Below, one piece after another: positions 53,705-62,841 of a DNA stretch of 64,000 nt (its first letter is position 1; every line of letters starts with the position of its first letter). The stretch spans positions 310,001 through 374,000 of the forward strand of contig JAFWCB010000008.1 of the NCBI GenBank assembly GCA_017537025.1. The letters are read 5' to 3'. This DNA is from Sediminibacterium sp. GTDB taxonomy: Bacteria > Bacteroidota > Bacteroidia > Chitinophagales > Chitinophagaceae. The notes beneath the pieces are model-generated. The model was given only the letters and a program-made list of their open reading frames with translations. It was not told the origin of the DNA and did no database searches. The position numbers and the translations under genes were made by a program.

Positions 53705-54286
53705 ATGTCTAAACCGAATACTATGGATTTTCTAGAACAAATAAAAGAAGACGCTAGGATGCCGAACCGGGTTCCGGAGGATTATTTCGAGCAGTTCTCT
53801 AAGAAAATGCTTGAACGTGTTCTTTGGGAGGAAGAGTTGAAAATAATCGCCCCTTTGCTACTTGATATCTCCCGTAAGCCGGTATATTTTGTGCCAGAAG
53901 GGTATTTTCAACAGTTCGTAGTTGAGCCTATACAGAAAGTAACTACTAAAGTTATTAAAATGCCGGCCTGGCGTAAAGTGGTGAGTTATGCTGCCGCAGC
54001 AGCTATGGCGGGGGTACTAATTGTCGGTGCTTTTTTGTATACCGATAACAAATCTCCCGATCATTTTGATATGACTACCTACAATGCGATTAATATTTCG
54101 GCGGAAATAAATAAATTGCCTGAAGAAGCTATACATCAATACTTAAATAATAATGTAATTGGTGGTGCAGGGCATGAATTGAATAATGAACAAGTAGAAC
54201 TAACTTCTGTTGGTACTGCTGAACATATTGAGGATGAAGAATTACTTAATTACTTAAATGAGTCGGGCGAAAAACCTGCCTCCTAA
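53705..54286 (+). CDS. Probable membrane anti-sigma factor
   Basis: This 193-residue protein has one membrane helix (about 90-112, VVSYAAAAAMAGVLIVGAFLY). The cytoplasmic part contains the motif VPEDYFEQF and later VPEGYFQQF, a repeated P-x-x-YF pattern that I associate with sigma-linked proteins in Bacteroidota. The acidic periplasmic tail ends in IEDEELLNYLNESG. It lies 17 bases after the ECF sigma gene and has no zinc-binding HxxxCxxC motif. The anti-sigma role is inferred from topology and position. Confidence 0.7.
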   Translation: MSKPNTMDFLEQIKEDARMPNRVPEDYFEQFSKKMLERVLWEEELKIIAPLLLDISRKPVYFVPEGYFQQFVVEPIQKVTTKVIKMPAWRKVVSYAAAAAMAGVLIVGAFLYTDNKSPDHFDMTTYNAINISAEINKLPEEAIHQYLNNNVIGGAGHELNNEQVELTSVGTAEHIEDEELLNYLNESGEKPAS

Positions 54287-54295
54287 AAAGAGAAT

Positions 54296-54724
54296 ATGAA
54301 AAAGATAATATTATTGATATTTCTCTGTAATGTGTTTGGCGTTACTATTATTGCACAAGAGACGGAGAAGACTAATATATCCATGATTGAATCGCTAAAG
54401 GTTGCTTATATTACTAAGCAATTAAACTTAAATACAGAAGAAGCACAAAAGTTTTGGCCTTTGCATAATAACTATATAAATGAATTAAAAAGGGCTCGAA
54501 AAGAGAATTTGAATAATGAATTGGTTTTTGAAGAGAAGGCTTTAAATATCAGAAAGAGATATAGTACCGAGTTTAAAAAAATCTTGAATAGTGATGAGCG
54601 CGTTAATAGTGTATTTACGGCTGATCGTAATTTCAATAATATGATGCGTAAAGAATTAATCAATAGGAGAATGAATAATTCAAACGTAGATGGTAAGGCT
54701 AAAAAAATGAAATATACTGATTAG
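54296..54724 (+). CDS. Spy/CpxP-like exported protein of an ECF cassette
   Basis: This 142-residue protein has a signal peptide (IILLIFLCNVFGVTIIAQ). The mature part is almost all helical: VAYITKQLNLNTEEAQKFWPLHNNYINELKRARKEN, then a long basic helix. The LNLNTEEAQKFWPL pattern is the usual start of Bacteroidota proteins annotated as sensors of ECF-type sigma factors, related in style to the LTxxQ chaperones Spy/CpxP. It lies 10 bases after the anti-sigma gene. It probably senses or buffers misfolded envelope protein. The gene ends exactly where the convergent hydrolase stop begins. Confidence 0.7.
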   Translation: MKKIILLIFLCNVFGVTIIAQETEKTNISMIESLKVAYITKQLNLNTEEAQKFWPLHNNYINELKRARKENLNNELVFEEKALNIRKRYSTEFKKILNSDERVNSVFTADRNFNNMMRKELINRRMNNSNVDGKAKKMKYTD

Positions 54725-55468
54725 TTACTGCTTAAAACTAGGCGTATTGATATCGTGGTAAAATAAAAAAATCCAATTCTCTTTTTTCCCTGCTTCCCAC
54801 CATTGTTGGCGGAGCTCCATACATTTCTTCCCGTTATAATCATATTTAGCAATAAACTTACTTTTCATTTGTTGTAATTGAGGTGCGTCATCACCGCCGA
54901 AGAATATAATTTCTCCGGCATCTTTGATGCTGAAAACCTGATGAAATTTACTATGCGCTCCGGTTAGTTCATAATGAATGTAGTTATCGATAATACCCTT
55001 ATCGTTTTGTAGCCAAACGACTTTACTGAATTCTTCGAGTAGTAAAAAATCATCCGGAATATAGGAAGCAGATCCTAATCCGGTGGCATATTCAAACTCT
55101 CTTTGCTGAACAAAATAAGTAGCATAAGGAAAGGCAATAAAGCGTTCACCATTTTGTTGTTTTATAGTTATACCGCCTGCGTGATCTTTATGTAAATGAC
55201 TGAGTAAAACTTTTGTAATCTGAGAGGGGTTAATGCCATTTTTTTCTAAATTATGGTGTAATTGCATTTCGCCATTGGGTAAGTTATAGCCTAACCCGGT
55301 ATCAATTAATATGATATCTTTTGAAGTTATCACCACAAAGGGCTGAATTTCCACTAATAAAGAACCTAATGGTCTGCTATTGAGTTCTTCCTTCTCCGTA
55401 TCAAAGGGAACAAATACTTTGGTTTTATCAATGGTAAAACTACCTTCCGATAGGGGAATAATTTGCAT
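54725..55468 (-). CDS. Metallo-beta-lactamase-fold hydrolase
   Basis: This 247-residue protein carries the zinc motif SHLHKDHAGG (His91, His93, Asp95, His96), with DIILIDTGLG before it and FFGGDDAPQ later as the third metal region. There is no signal peptide, so it is cytoplasmic. The substrate cannot be told from the fold (lactonase, glyoxalase and phosphodiesterase types all share it). It is 14 bases downstream of rodA and may be co-transcribed with the elongation operon. Confidence 0.85.
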   Translation of the reverse strand: MQIIPLSEGSFTIDKTKVFVPFDTEKEELNSRPLGSLLVEIQPFVVITSKDIILIDTGLGYNLPNGEMQLHHNLEKNGINPSQITKVLLSHLHKDHAGGITIKQQNGERFIAFPYATYFVQQREFEYATGLGSASYIPDDFLLLEEFSKVVWLQNDKGIIDNYIHYELTGAHSKFHQVFSIKDAGEIIFFGGDDAPQLQQMKSKFIAKYDYNGKKCMELRQQWWEAGKKENWIFLFYHDINTPSFKQ

Positions 55469-55482
55469 AGCAGATATAATAA

Positions 55483-56817
55483 TTAGCGTAATACCATTTG
55501 CCGATCGGCATCGAGGCGTAAAAGTATGAAAACTAAAATGGTGAATGATACCATGGAAGATCCACCATAACTAATTAGAGGAAGTGTTACGCCGGGCGAG
55601 GGGAACAAACCAATAGTCATGCATATATTAAAAGCAATATGGAATAAAATAATACTGACCACGCTGTATGCATAAACCCGACTAAACGTACTTCGCTGGC
55701 GCTCTGCAATTTGGATCACCCTAAACAAGAAAAATAAATAAATTAAAAGAAAAACTACACAGCCTACAAAACCAAAAGCTTCACCCAGAGAAGTGAACAC
55801 AAAATCGGTAGATTGTGCTGGTACATACTTACCTCTTGTTTGTGTACCCTTTAAAAACCCCCTGCCTAACAACCCGCCTGAACCGATAGCAATTTTACTT
55901 TGACGAACATTATAATCATCGGGTTTTTTTGGTGTTTTATCACTTTTTTTGGCAGATCGTTTATTTTGACTACAATCATAATCTTTACCAAAGGCACTAT
56001 ACACCCTAGCACTTTGATAGCATTCTAATACGTTGTTAAAGATAAATGGTACGGCAAATCGTTGTATACCAACACATGCGGCCCAAATAAAGATAATTAA
56101 AGTAAGCAGTCCTTTGCTTCTCTTAAATTGTTTACGAAGTAGATAAATAGTAACTAGAGCGCTAACAGTTAAAATGATAGCAAGTGTATTCGGTTCAATC
56201 AATAAGGTTGAAATGATCAATGCAACAAATGAAAAGCCTATGATAAGAATCGTAGGTGATAACCCCTCTCTAAACATTACAAGGAAAAAACAAAAATAAA
56301 CCAATGCCATTCCTGCTTCATGTTGAATAATGGAGATGACGGCAGGTAAGAGGGTAATAATACCTGCTATAATTTGTGATTTTAATTTAGAGAAATCGGT
56401 TTCTTGTCGGGATAAAAATTTAGCCAATGCCAGTGCCGTAAATATTTTGCATATCTCTACAGGCTGTAAGTTAAAACCTCCAAAGAGGGGAATCCAGCTT
56501 TTAGATCCATTAATATTTTTGCCCAATACAAAAGTGGATAGCATCAACAAAATACCAAATACATAAAATAAATTAGCAAGAGCAGTAAATAGTTTGCTAT
56601 CGGTTAATAAAATAAAAGTAGCCAGTACAACACATATGCCTGCGTAAATGAGTTGTTTACTATAGCTTGTTTTACCGGTTAAAAAACTTTGTAGCCAATG
56701 TCCATCATTCCGGTACTCAACCATAAAAATACAAAGTATCCCAATCGAAACTAAAATGGCGTAAAGCCAAACTACGGTTGTATCAATGCCTTGTGAAACT
56801 CCTTTTTGCTTACTCAT
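55483..56817 (-). CDS. rodA: Rod-shape SEDS glycosyltransferase RodA
   Basis: This 444-residue polytopic protein of the SEDS family has about ten membrane helices. LGKNINGSKSWIPLFGGFNLQPVEICKIF and the late motif FLKGTQTRGKYVPAQSTDFVFTSLGEAFGFVGC are characteristic, and it ends with LPLISYGGSSMVSF. It polymerises peptidoglycan glycan strands for elongation with PBP2. The start codon overlaps the mrdA stop by 4 bases (ATGA). One unusual point is a long charged loop (about 280-305, Lys/Asp/Pro rich) before the conserved motif. Confidence 0.95.
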   Translation of the reverse strand: MSKQKGVSQGIDTTVVWLYAILVSIGILCIFMVEYRNDGHWLQSFLTGKTSYSKQLIYAGICVVLATFILLTDSKLFTALANLFYVFGILLMLSTFVLGKNINGSKSWIPLFGGFNLQPVEICKIFTALALAKFLSRQETDFSKLKSQIIAGIITLLPAVISIIQHEAGMALVYFCFFLVMFREGLSPTILIIGFSFVALIISTLLIEPNTLAIILTVSALVTIYLLRKQFKRSKGLLTLIIFIWAACVGIQRFAVPFIFNNVLECYQSARVYSAFGKDYDCSQNKRSAKKSDKTPKKPDDYNVRQSKIAIGSGGLLGRGFLKGTQTRGKYVPAQSTDFVFTSLGEAFGFVGCVVFLLIYLFFLFRVIQIAERQRSTFSRVYAYSVVSIILFHIAFNICMTIGLFPSPGVTLPLISYGGSSMVSFTILVFILLRLDADRQMVLR

Positions 56818-58907
56818 GGTTTACCTCCTTTGGCTTTCTTTCTTTGCTCTTCGGGTAATAAGAGAGGTGATTTTGGTTTTAGTTTCAGTGCCGTGTCGTT
56901 ACTGCCTACGGGCTTCGCATTGAGTTCTAATTGTGCTTCTGTACTGGCTTTATTATTCGCTTCTGCGGCTGCTTCTAACTTTGCAGATGCTTCTTCCTCT
57001 GCTAATTTCGCCGCACGAATAGAATCTTTTCTATAGTACCACTGCTTAATGGCAGCAGGTATTAAATTGATTTTTGTAACGCGCTCCACTTCAGGTAGTC
57101 CGGCACTACTTATAGTATCGTTTAGATATTTCTCCATGATAAAGCCGGCAATAGGACCTGCTGCAACGGAACCATAACCTCCATTTTCAACCACTACCGC
57201 AACAGCAATTCGTGGATTATTTTTTGGAGCAAACGCTACAAATAATGAGTGGTTTTTGCCATGAGGGTTTTGTGCAGTACCTGTTTTAGCGCAATATTCG
57301 ATACCCGGAATAGTAATGGCTGCTGCAGTACCATATACCGTTACATCATGCATGCCATCGTGTACGGCTTTATAAGCACTATCAGAAATATGGGTAACTA
57401 TATGTTTAGTACGATATTTTTTAAGCATCTCTTTATCTGCTGCATCTTCTCTTTCAATACTATCTACAAAATGCGGTGAATAATAATAACCTTTATTCGC
57501 AATGATACACATAAGGTTTGCCAATTGCAATGGAGTAGCCGTCATACGATCTTGGCCAATACCTAGGGTGAGAATACTACAACTATTCCATCTGCCTTTG
57601 CCGCCGAAGTCTTTATTATATCTTGCCGTATCGGGTATACTGGCTTTGTCTTCACTGGGTAAATCAACATCTAATCTTCTACCTAAACCAAATGAGTTCA
57701 TATACTCTTTCCATTTCAGGTAACCTTTTGTAGCGTTCCCATATTTACGGTTATCAATAGCTTTTCTGAATACATCGGAAAAATAAGAGTTGCAAGAATT
57801 TGCCAAGGCTAAACGAAGATTAGCGGCATGTCCCGGATTTTTATGCTCGCACCGTACATACATGTTACCGCAACCGGCATATCCTCCACCGCAGCCAACG
57901 CCATAAGATGGTGAAATCAAACCCTCATCTAATGCTACTAAAGCACCTAGTGGTTTAAAAGTAGAGCCGGGCGGGTATTGCCCCTTGATAGCACGATTAT
58001 ACATGGGCTTTGCGGTGTCCATAACCATTCGCCCCCAATTTTTTCTTCGGGCATTACCGGTGAGTACATTGGGGTTATAAGTAGGGCTGGAAACCATAGC
58101 AATGATACCGCCGGTGCGAGGATTGATGGCTACCGCACTGCCAATTTTATTTTGTAGTAATTGCTCTGCCAACTGTTGCACTTCTACATCGATACTTGTA
58201 AATAAATTTCTACCTGCAATAGCAGCCGTATCAAACAAGCCATTTTCATAAGGTCCTTGAATTCGACTTTTATTATCGCGAATAAACCGCTTGATGCCTC
58301 TTTGTCCCATTAACACTTTTTCATACGTGCGCTCCAGGCCATTCATACCTGCGTAATCCCCCATCTCATATCCTTCATCTTTATGCTTCCGTAAAAATGT
58401 GGTGTCTACTTCGGCTATATATCCAAGTAATTGGGCTGCGGTATTATAAGGGTAGCTTCTTACAGATCTTTCGCTTAAAGCAAAACCGGGAAACTTATAC
58501 ATATTCTCACTGAGCCGGGCAAACATTTCAGTAGAGAGAAGTGGCTCAAATATACTAGGCTTAACACTTGTATTTTTAAAAACAGCTTCCCGCATTCTCT
58601 TTTTAAATTCAACAGTGTCTATATTTAGTAATGCACAAAGCGCCAAAGTATCGGTTCCTTTAGCTTCTGCAGGCGTTACTACTAAGTCGTAACTAATAAT
58701 ATTCTCCAGCAAAGGTTTTCTGGTTCTGTCGAAAATGATACCCCTATCGGGATAGATGATTTTTCTATAGATGGCATTGTTTTCTGCCGCCAATTTATAT
58801 TTGGAAGAGAACAATTGAAGATTGATAAGTTGAAGGGTGATAATAAGAAAAACGGCGCTAATAATAATTTGTATTACGCGGCTACGACTTTGATTAAATA
58901 CCGACAT
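56814..58907 (-). CDS. mrdA: Penicillin-binding protein 2 (elongasome transpeptidase)
   Basis: This 697-residue protein has an N-terminal membrane helix (VIQIIISAVFLIITLQLINL), a dimerisation domain and a transpeptidase domain with the three motifs: the nucleophile in PPGSTFKPLG, SCN in LANSCNSYFS, and KTGTAQNPHG. It is longer than usual owing to a roughly 75-residue charged Ala/Glu/Lys tail ending in EEQRKKAKGGKP. It crosslinks peptidoglycan in the elongasome with RodA and MreBCD. It follows mreD after a 121-base gap containing an intergenic hairpin. Confidence 0.95.
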   Translation of the reverse strand: MSVFNQSRSRVIQIIISAVFLIITLQLINLQLFSSKYKLAAENNAIYRKIIYPDRGIIFDRTRKPLLENIISYDLVVTPAEAKGTDTLALCALLNIDTVEFKKRMREAVFKNTSVKPSIFEPLLSTEMFARLSENMYKFPGFALSERSVRSYPYNTAAQLLGYIAEVDTTFLRKHKDEGYEMGDYAGMNGLERTYEKVLMGQRGIKRFIRDNKSRIQGPYENGLFDTAAIAGRNLFTSIDVEVQQLAEQLLQNKIGSAVAINPRTGGIIAMVSSPTYNPNVLTGNARRKNWGRMVMDTAKPMYNRAIKGQYPPGSTFKPLGALVALDEGLISPSYGVGCGGGYAGCGNMYVRCEHKNPGHAANLRLALANSCNSYFSDVFRKAIDNRKYGNATKGYLKWKEYMNSFGLGRRLDVDLPSEDKASIPDTARYNKDFGGKGRWNSCSILTLGIGQDRMTATPLQLANLMCIIANKGYYYSPHFVDSIEREDAADKEMLKKYRTKHIVTHISDSAYKAVHDGMHDVTVYGTAAAITIPGIEYCAKTGTAQNPHGKNHSLFVAFAPKNNPRIAVAVVVENGGYGSVAAGPIAGFIMEKYLNDTISSAGLPEVERVTKINLIPAAIKQWYYRKDSIRAAKLAEEEASAKLEAAAEANNKASTEAQLELNAKPVGSNDTALKLKPKSPLLLPEEQRKKAKGGKP

Positions 58908-58970
58908 AGAGAATATAGGAGAAAAATATCCTTTATGCGAAAATAAGAATAGTTTCTTAGGTAACGGGTG

Positions 58971-59013
58971 ATAGGTTATAGGTAATAGTTTTTTTCTTTT
59001 ACCTATAACCTAT
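58971..59013. repeat. Intergenic hairpin inside the elongation operon
   Basis: The 15-base arms ATAGGTTATAGGTAA (58971-58985) and TTACCTATAACCTAT (58999-59013) are perfect inverse complements around a 13-base T-rich loop. The word ACCTATAACC also occurs upstream of 13798. It sits between mreD and mrdA and could attenuate transcription or shield mRNA ends. Confidence 0.7.
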
Positions 59014-59028
59014 TCCCCATAACCTACC

Positions 59029-59559
59029 CTACTTATTCGTTCTAAACTTGGCCTTACGCGTAAACAACATTTCTGTAACTAAAATAAGGAGTATGCTGAT
59101 TCCGGTAGTGGCGGTTACTTTTCCCAAGAAATAGGTAAAACTTCCAAATTGAAGCCACTCCAATAGCACTAAATAGAAATGGTGGATAAAAGTTAGTAAT
59201 CCCGCATAGAGGCTATAAGGTGCCCAACCCATGCTGTTAATGCTGGGCTCTGCATAGCTTTGTTCTGTAGTTTCTTGAGGAATGAGTAAACTCAATAAAA
59301 AAGGTTTGATATAGGCTATAAGCACACAAGCTGCGGCATGTAAACCCATAGTTCCGGTAAATGCATCAAGTGTTAAACCAAATAAAAAGGCAATAAACAT
59401 TTGGCTGAACTTATTTAATGTAAATGGTAGCCAAATAATATAGAGGAAATATAAGTAGGGTACTACAAATCGATGTAAAGGAGGTATTTGATTCAGAATA
59501 TATACCTGTACGGCGATAAAAAGTATAAATCGAATAATATTTTTAATAAGGGTACTCAT
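59029..59559 (-). CDS. mreD: Rod-shape-determining protein MreD
   Basis: This 176-residue, highly hydrophobic protein has about five to six membrane helices (FILFIAVQVYILNQI, LYFLYIIWLPFTL, FIAFLFGLTLDAFTGTMGLHAAA, FLGKVTATTGISILLILVT). LDAFTGTMGLHAAA matches the conserved MreD segment. It belongs to the MreBCD complex. It lies 2 bases after mreC, and function is supported by gene order as much as by sequence, since MreD proteins diverge strongly. Confidence 0.9.
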   Translation of the reverse strand: MSTLIKNIIRFILFIAVQVYILNQIPPLHRFVVPYLYFLYIIWLPFTLNKFSQMFIAFLFGLTLDAFTGTMGLHAAACVLIAYIKPFLLSLLIPQETTEQSYAEPSINSMGWAPYSLYAGLLTFIHHFYLVLLEWLQFGSFTYFLGKVTATTGISILLILVTEMLFTRKAKFRTNK

Positions 59560-59561
59560 GC

Positions 59562-60404
59562 TTATTTGGTAGTATTTTCAAGTTGTATTCTTTCCGCAAA
59601 GCGAGTATTCTCAATTACGTTTACAAACTGGATAGTAAAGAAGTTAGTAGCTGTTTTAACTTTAAGGGTATAAAAATTACTCGAAGGGTCTGGAATGATA
59701 CCTGCAACTGTACCGATCAATAAATGAGATGGATAATTGGCAGAATAGGTACTTGTAACTACAGAATCTCCGTTGGCTATTTTAGCGCTCTTAGTAACGT
59801 TACGAAGTATTAAGTAGCTTGGATCTACGCCATCCCATTCTATACTACCCGCGCTATTATCTTTTTTAAGCATGGCGCTTACTTTACTGTTATGATGGAG
59901 TAAGCTCATTACTTTACTATAATTGTCCGTTACTTCAACTACTATCCCAACAATGCCATTGGAACCTATTACAGACATCCCCTTTTTCACACCTTGTGCA
60001 CTGCCGCGCTCAAGCATTAAGTAATTATTTTGAAGAGTATAAGTATTACCAACAACGGCTGCGGGCAGGTAGGTATATTTTCTGTATCTGCCTAAAGTAT
60101 CAACAACGGTAGAATCTGTTCCCTGAATTTTTCGATTATTGAGTAGCTCGAAATTACTTGATAATTGATTTCTCAATCGTGCATTCTCAGCAGCTAATAG
60201 TTGATTGGTTTCGCGTAAACTAAAATAACTTCTTAGATGGCTATAACGTTCATTCAAATTACCGGTGAGTTCAGCAGTAAATCCTGCGAAAACAGTTTCA
60301 TGTGTTTTACTGGATGAGCTTAACAATACTAAACATACTACCTGCAACAGCAAGAAACTGAGGAAGTTAAAATATTGCCGTATGAAAAGGAATATGTTTT
60401 TCAA
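59562..60404 (-). CDS. mreC: Rod-shape-determining protein MreC
   Basis: This 280-residue protein has a membrane helix (FLSFLLLQVVCLVLL), a coiled coil (YFSLRETNQLLAAENARLRNQL, about 60-82) and the paired beta-barrel MreC core with VVGNTYTLQNNYLMLERGSAQGVKKGM and NGIVGIVVEVTDNYSKVMSLLHHNSKVSAML. It bridges cytoplasmic MreB to periplasmic PBP2. It lies 13 bases downstream of mreB and 2 bases upstream of mreD. Confidence 0.95.
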   Translation of the reverse strand: MKNIFLFIRQYFNFLSFLLLQVVCLVLLSSSSKTHETVFAGFTAELTGNLNERYSHLRSYFSLRETNQLLAAENARLRNQLSSNFELLNNRKIQGTDSTVVDTLGRYRKYTYLPAAVVGNTYTLQNNYLMLERGSAQGVKKGMSVIGSNGIVGIVVEVTDNYSKVMSLLHHNSKVSAMLKKDNSAGSIEWDGVDPSYLILRNVTKSAKIANGDSVVTSTYSANYPSHLLIGTVAGIIPDPSSNFYTLKVKTATNFFTIQFVNVIENTRFAERIQLENTTK

Positions 60405-60417
60405 AACAAACTAAATA

Positions 60418-61443
60418 CTATCGCATGATGAATGGGAAGCGTTGATAGTTTTTAAGTGCTAAGCCGGTACCTCGAACAACGCTCTTCAAAGGATCATCAG
60501 CAACATATACAGGCAACTTAATTTTAGCACTCAATCTTTTATCGAGCCCTCTCAGCAAAGCCCCGCCACCAGTGAGATACAGACCTCTTCTATAAATATC
60601 AGCAGCTAATTCAGGTGGTGTGGTTTCCAATGCTTTTAAGATAGCTTCTTCAATTTTAAAAATACTTTTATCCAAAGCTTCTGCAATTTCTTGATAGCTT
60701 ACCATAATTTGTTTTGGAATACCGGTTACCAAGTCTCTACCGTTTACGGGCATATCATCAGGTGGGTTATCCAAATCTTTCATGGCGGCTCCCACATTAA
60801 TTTTTATTTGTTCAGCAGTACGTTCACCAATTAATAAACTATGATACCGACGAAGTGCTTCCATGATATCTGCCGTGAATTCGTCACCTGCAATACGAAT
60901 ACTTTGATCGCAAACAATACCGGCTAAGGCAATCACAGTTATACCTGTAGTACCACCACCTATATCGATGATCATATTACCAACAGGTTCTTCTACATCT
61001 ATTCCGATACCTAGTGCAGCAGCCATAGGTTCATGAATCATGTATACTTCTTTGGCACCTGCTTGTTCGGCACTATCACGAACAGCACGTTTCTCAACTT
61101 CAGTAATAGAGGAAGGGATACAAATCACCATTCTCCAACTTGGTGGAAATAATGGTTTTTTTGGATAGATCATTTTCATCAATTCCCTGATCATTAATTC
61201 CGCTGCATTAAAATCGGCGATTACACCATCTTTAAGTGGACGAATGGTTTTGATGCTCTCGTGTGTTTTTTCGTGCATCATTAATGCCTTCTTACCTACA
61301 GCTAAAACTTCTTTCATATTATTGCGGTTTAGCGCAACAATCGAAGGTTCGTTAACTACTACATCGTCATTATGAATAATCAGGGTATTTGCTGTACCCA
61401 AGTCCATCGCAATTTCTTGCGTAAAAAAATTAAATAATCCCAT
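60418..61443 (-). CDS. mreB: Rod-shape actin homolog MreB
   Basis: I start at ATG 61443 (MGLFNFFTQEIAMDLGTANTLI), which gives the usual amphipathic MreB N-terminus. The open frame extends 13 codons further to 61482 without support. The 341 residues include phosphate loop 1 AMDLGTANT, MVICIPSSITEVEKRAV, phosphate loop 2 IDIGGGTTGITV and ADIYRRGLYLTGGGALLRGL. The filament positions the elongation machinery along the cell cylinder. It is first of the mre genes and follows purD by 71 bases. Confidence 0.97.
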   Translation of the reverse strand: MGLFNFFTQEIAMDLGTANTLIIHNDDVVVNEPSIVALNRNNMKEVLAVGKKALMMHEKTHESIKTIRPLKDGVIADFNAAELMIRELMKMIYPKKPLFPPSWRMVICIPSSITEVEKRAVRDSAEQAGAKEVYMIHEPMAAALGIGIDVEEPVGNMIIDIGGGTTGITVIALAGIVCDQSIRIAGDEFTADIMEALRRYHSLLIGERTAEQIKINVGAAMKDLDNPPDDMPVNGRDLVTGIPKQIMVSYQEIAEALDKSIFKIEEAILKALETTPPELAADIYRRGLYLTGGGALLRGLDKRLSAKIKLPVYVADDPLKSVVRGTGLALKNYQRFPFIMR

Positions 61444-61514
61444 GTATATTAATATCTTGTAATCGTTAGCAATTGCTTGCAAAGGTGCTTGAAAATACTT
61501 GAATTAACAAACGC

Positions 61515-62798
61515 CTATTCAAATTCATAGCCAATATCGCGCCGAAAATTCATTCCTTCAAAATCAATGCTATGAAGCAGTTCCAGCGAACGAGAAGCTG
61601 CTGCTGAAATTGTTTCGCCAAAAGATGTAACGGTAAGTACACGGCCGCCTGCCGTAATTATATTTTCTCCTTGCTGTTGGGTGCCCGCATGAAAGATAAA
61701 CTGATCCTTACCTAAACTAGTTGCTTCAGGTAAGTGAATGGGTTTCCCTTTTTCGTAATCCCCGGGGTATCCACCACTTACTGCCATTACTGTGGCGGCT
61801 GCGCGAGGGTCGAAACTAATATTGGCATCTTCTAAAGTACCATTATCCATGGCTGCAAACAGGGCTACCAAGTCGGTCTGTAAACGAGGCATAACTACTT
61901 CGGTTTCGGGGTCACCCATGCGACAATTGTATTCAATAACATAGGGTTCCCCGGCCACATTCATCAATCCAAAAAATATAAACCCATGATAGATAAGGCT
62001 TTCAGCCTGCAGGCCCTGAATGGTAGGGACGATAATCCGTTCTTTTACTTTGGTCATAAAAGCCTTGTCCATGAAGGGAACAGGGCTCACACAGCCCATA
62101 CCACCCGTATTCAAACCCGTATCTCCTTCACCAATGCGTTTATAATCTTTAGCGTGCCCGATAATATGCCAGGCATTACCATTCGTAAGTACAAATACAC
62201 TTACTTCTATTCCCTGTAAAAACTGCTCTATTACTACTTTTTCACTGGCAGCGCCAAATCGTTTGTTTTGAATCATCGATTCAAAGGTTTCGAGCGCCTC
62301 AGCTGTAGTTTCAGCTATTACAACCCCTTTGCCCGCGGCTAGTCCATCTGCTTTTAATACCACCGGCAGAGAATGATTGGCTATATATTGCCTACCCTCC
62401 TCATAATTCAGCGCTGTGAATTCTGCATAAGCGGCTGTAGGAATACCATAGCGCTGCATAAACTGCTTGCTAAAAGCTTTGCTACCCTCTAATTGTGCAG
62501 CGGCGGCGGATGGGCCAACCACTATTATTTGCTGCAGTTCCGGATCATGCTGAAAGAAATCGTAAATGCCTTTGACCAATGGCTCCTCCGGACCAACCAC
62601 CAACATACTGATTTGATGGTTTAAACATGCTTTTTTTACAGCATTAAAATCGGTAGGAGAAAGGCTCAAATTGGTACCAACTGTTGCCGTACCTGCATTT
62701 CCGGGGGCAATGTATAAATTATCGCAATGATGGCTCTGGCTCATTTTCCAGGCCAAAGCATGCTCACGGCCACCACTACCTAATAAAAGTATGTTCAT
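61515..62798 (-). CDS. purD: Phosphoribosylamine-glycine ligase
   Basis: This 427-residue ATP-grasp enzyme has MNILLLGSGGREHALAWKM (N-domain), LPVVLKADGLAAGKGVVIA (ATP-binding loop), GDTGLNTGGMGCVSPVP and EYNCRMGDPETEVVMPRL (metal-binding signature). It makes GAR from phosphoribosylamine and glycine in purine synthesis. A TATTTTCG box upstream of 62798, one base off TAnnTTTG, could drive purD and perhaps the mre operon. No other pur gene is in the window. Confidence 0.97.
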   Translation of the reverse strand: MNILLLGSGGREHALAWKMSQSHHCDNLYIAPGNAGTATVGTNLSLSPTDFNAVKKACLNHQISMLVVGPEEPLVKGIYDFFQHDPELQQIIVVGPSAAAAQLEGSKAFSKQFMQRYGIPTAAYAEFTALNYEEGRQYIANHSLPVVLKADGLAAGKGVVIAETTAEALETFESMIQNKRFGAASEKVVIEQFLQGIEVSVFVLTNGNAWHIIGHAKDYKRIGEGDTGLNTGGMGCVSPVPFMDKAFMTKVKERIIVPTIQGLQAESLIYHGFIFFGLMNVAGEPYVIEYNCRMGDPETEVVMPRLQTDLVALFAAMDNGTLEDANISFDPRAAATVMAVSGGYPGDYEKGKPIHLPEATSLGKDQFIFHAGTQQQGENIITAGGRVLTVTSFGETISAAASRSLELLHSIDFEGMNFRRDIGYEFE

Positions 62799-62841
62799 AT
62801 CGGTTGATTGGCTGCGAAAATAGTTAATTGCCCTATCAACT

